This document shows positions 3,964-5,088 of a DNA stretch of 5,088 nucleotides, one piece after another; within the stretch, counting starts at the first letter, position 1, and each line of letters opens with the position of its first letter. The notes beneath the pieces are model-generated. The model saw nothing but the letters and a program-made list of their open reading frames with translations. It made no database searches and was not told the origin of the DNA. The translations under genes and the position numbers were made by a program. The stretch spans positions 1 through 5,088 of the forward strand of contig CAIYZI010000333.1 of assembly GCA_903930665.1 (NCBI GenBank), given 5' to 3'. This DNA comes from an uncultured beta proteobacterium (GTDB lineage: Bacteria; Pseudomonadota; Gammaproteobacteria; Burkholderiales; Burkholderiaceae).

Positions 3964-4940
3964 TGTCCAAATTACGCCAAATTGCCCTCATTGCTTTTGA
4001 TGGATTTCAGATTCTCGATATCACAGGGCCCGCCTCTGTTTTCTCTGCAGCCAATGATGCCTTAGGCAAGCCCTATTACCAAGTGGTAACCGTATCAGCC
4101 AAAGGAGGGTTAGTTTCCAGTCATTCTGGAATTAGACTTGAATCCCAAAGCTACAAATCTTCTCAATTAGCCTCTATAGATACGCTCTTAATCGCTGGTG
4201 GTAGTGCAGATGGGTTAGAGGCACTATCGAGGAATGAGCCTTTCATGAAGTGGATTAAGCAGACGGCTCAAGGAACTCGTCGCTATGGGTCTGTTTGCAC
4301 CGGCGCCTTTGTTCTAGGTCGCCTAGGCTTACTCAAGAAAAAGAAGGTGGCAACTCACTGGGGTTCTTACCAAAAACTCGCAACCCTTTATCCAGAGGCG
4401 GAGGTTGATGCCAACGCATTATTTGTTAATCAAGGAAAGCTTTGGACTTCTGCTGGAGTGACTACAGGCATTGATATGGCCCTAGAAATGGTGGCACAAG
4501 ATCTTGGCGCTGAAATTGCCAACATTATTGCCAAGCGTTTGGTGCTTTATGTAAAGCGACCTGGTTATCAATCTCAATTTAGTCCATTACTTAATGCGCA
4601 ATCGAATGCTGAGCCGCAATTTTTAAAACTGGTTGAATGGCTACAGAATCGTTTGGATCAAAATATTGATACCCCAAGGATGGCGGAGCAAATGGCCATG
4701 TCGGAACGCACCTTTTATCGTAAGTTCACACAGTGCTTTGGAGAAACCCCACGGGATTATGTTGAAAAGTTGCGGCTAGATAATGTACGCATTCTACTTA
4801 CTTCCAAAGCCTCACTAAAACAGATAGCTTCATTAAATGGCTACTCCACCGCAGCTCAATTAACAAAAGCATTTGCGCACCGATTTGGTGTAAGCCCTGC
4901 ATTTTTTAGGAAATTGCATTGCCAGGAAGCGCATGATTAA
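3963..4940 (+). CDS. GlxA-family transcriptional regulator (DJ-1/PfpI domain plus AraC helix-turn-helix)
   Basis: This 325-residue regulator has the usual GlxA/FtrA architecture and length. Residues 5-195 form a DJ-1/PfpI domain with LDITGPASVF (Asp19), IAGGSADG (77-84), the elbow SVCTGAFVLGRLGLL (Cys112) and ATHW (130-133). Residues 220-317 form an AraC-type double helix-turn-helix, with TPRMAEQMAMSERTFYRKFTQCFGETPRDYVEKLRLDNVRILL and then SLKQIASLNGYSTAAQLTKAFAHRFGVSPAFFRK. The first domain probably senses a small molecule and the second binds DNA. Cys and His are kept, so residual catalysis is possible. The ATG is the only sensible start, since the first strand begins at residue 5; it lacks a Shine-Dalgarno and lies 8 nt below a -10 box. 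The gene diverges from the DJ-1/PfpI enzyme gene, its most likely target. An unidentified reading frame follows 18 bp downstream. The family is sure; the ligand is unknown. Confidence 0.93.
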   Translation: MSKLRQIALIAFDGFQILDITGPASVFSAANDALGKPYYQVVTVSAKGGLVSSHSGIRLESQSYKSSQLASIDTLLIAGGSADGLEALSRNEPFMKWIKQTAQGTRRYGSVCTGAFVLGRLGLLKKKKVATHWGSYQKLATLYPEAEVDANALFVNQGKLWTSAGVTTGIDMALEMVAQDLGAEIANIIAKRLVLYVKRPGYQSQFSPLLNAQSNAEPQFLKLVEWLQNRLDQNIDTPRMAEQMAMSERTFYRKFTQCFGETPRDYVEKLRLDNVRILLTSKASLKQIASLNGYSTAAQLTKAFAHRFGVSPAFFRKLHCQEAHD

Positions 4941-4958
4941 TTCACGGATATAAATAAA

Positions 4959-5088
4959 ATGAATGCGAACCTTGCTTACTCATCCCGAGTAAACGCATTT
5001 CGAAGGCAGCTTATTAATAACCTGCCTCGAATTCCTGACAATAAAGAGTCTTTGACCCTAATGCGCGCAATGCCAACAGGCCGCCTAA
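4959..5088 (+). CDS. Start of an unidentified gene, cut by the window edge
   Basis: From the ATG at 4959 the frame stays open for 43 codons to the right edge. The visible peptide starts MNANLAYSSRVNAFRRQL and goes on through NNLPRIPDNKESLTLMRAMPTGRL. I do not recognise it. It is basic and soluble-looking, with no signal peptide. It begins 18 bp after the GlxA-type gene on the same strand, so it could be co-transcribed. The ribosome site is poor (CGGA at 4945-4948, far from ATG). The terminal TAA at 5086-5088 is out of frame and does not end it. A chance open frame is possible because so little is visible. Confidence 0.5.
   Translation, partial: MNANLAYSSRVNAFRRQLINNLPRIPDNKESLTLMRAMPTGRL

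Noticed and set aside
1..5088. Tests for CRISPR repeats, tRNA genes, IS ends or integrase genes
   Set aside because: No regularly spaced repeats, no tRNA-like fold with a TTC-loop motif, no long terminal inverted repeats and no transposase or integrase motifs were seen by eye.

Overview
The window looks like a chromosomal stretch from a moderate-GC betaproteobacterium. The codon style, compact spacing and protein families remind me of Polynucleobacter or a related Burkholderiales lineage, but no marker gene proves this and the assignment is an inference. It holds seven complete genes and one gene cut by the right edge. I see no rRNA, tRNA, CRISPR array, IS element or transposase.

Left part (1-533): a promoter and a strong Shine-Dalgarno sequence precede a 129-residue two-unit tautomerase-superfamily protein. 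A weak hairpin follows it.

Centre-left (571-2209): a tight three-gene operon and the most interesting part of the window. An XRE-type helix-turn-helix protein with a C-terminal partner-binding-like domain overlaps by 4 bp a DUF6036-type nucleotidyltransferase-fold protein, related to AbiEii-like toxins. Three bases later comes a short MarR-like winged-helix protein. A 30-bp near-perfect palindrome sits on the -35 box of a good promoter, and a third half-site overlaps the first start codon. That codon has no Shine-Dalgarno and lies only about 9 nt below the -10 box, so the mRNA is probably leaderless. The arrangement suggests an autoregulated toxin-antitoxin or abortive-infection cassette with an unusual third DNA-binding partner. 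The function is inferred from family and layout.

Centre (2245-3176): a minus-strand membrane-anchored bacterial PH-domain protein faces the operon tail to tail. It diverges from an unrecognised 104-residue soluble protein.

Right part (3184-4940): a DJ-1/PfpI enzyme of the isonitrile hydratase type lies head to head with a GlxA-type regulator made of a DJ-1/PfpI domain and an AraC helix-turn-helix domain. They share an 86-bp intergenic region with a candidate operator, so the regulator probably controls the enzyme gene, itself, or both. The last 130 bases hold the start of an unidentified reading frame that runs off the window.
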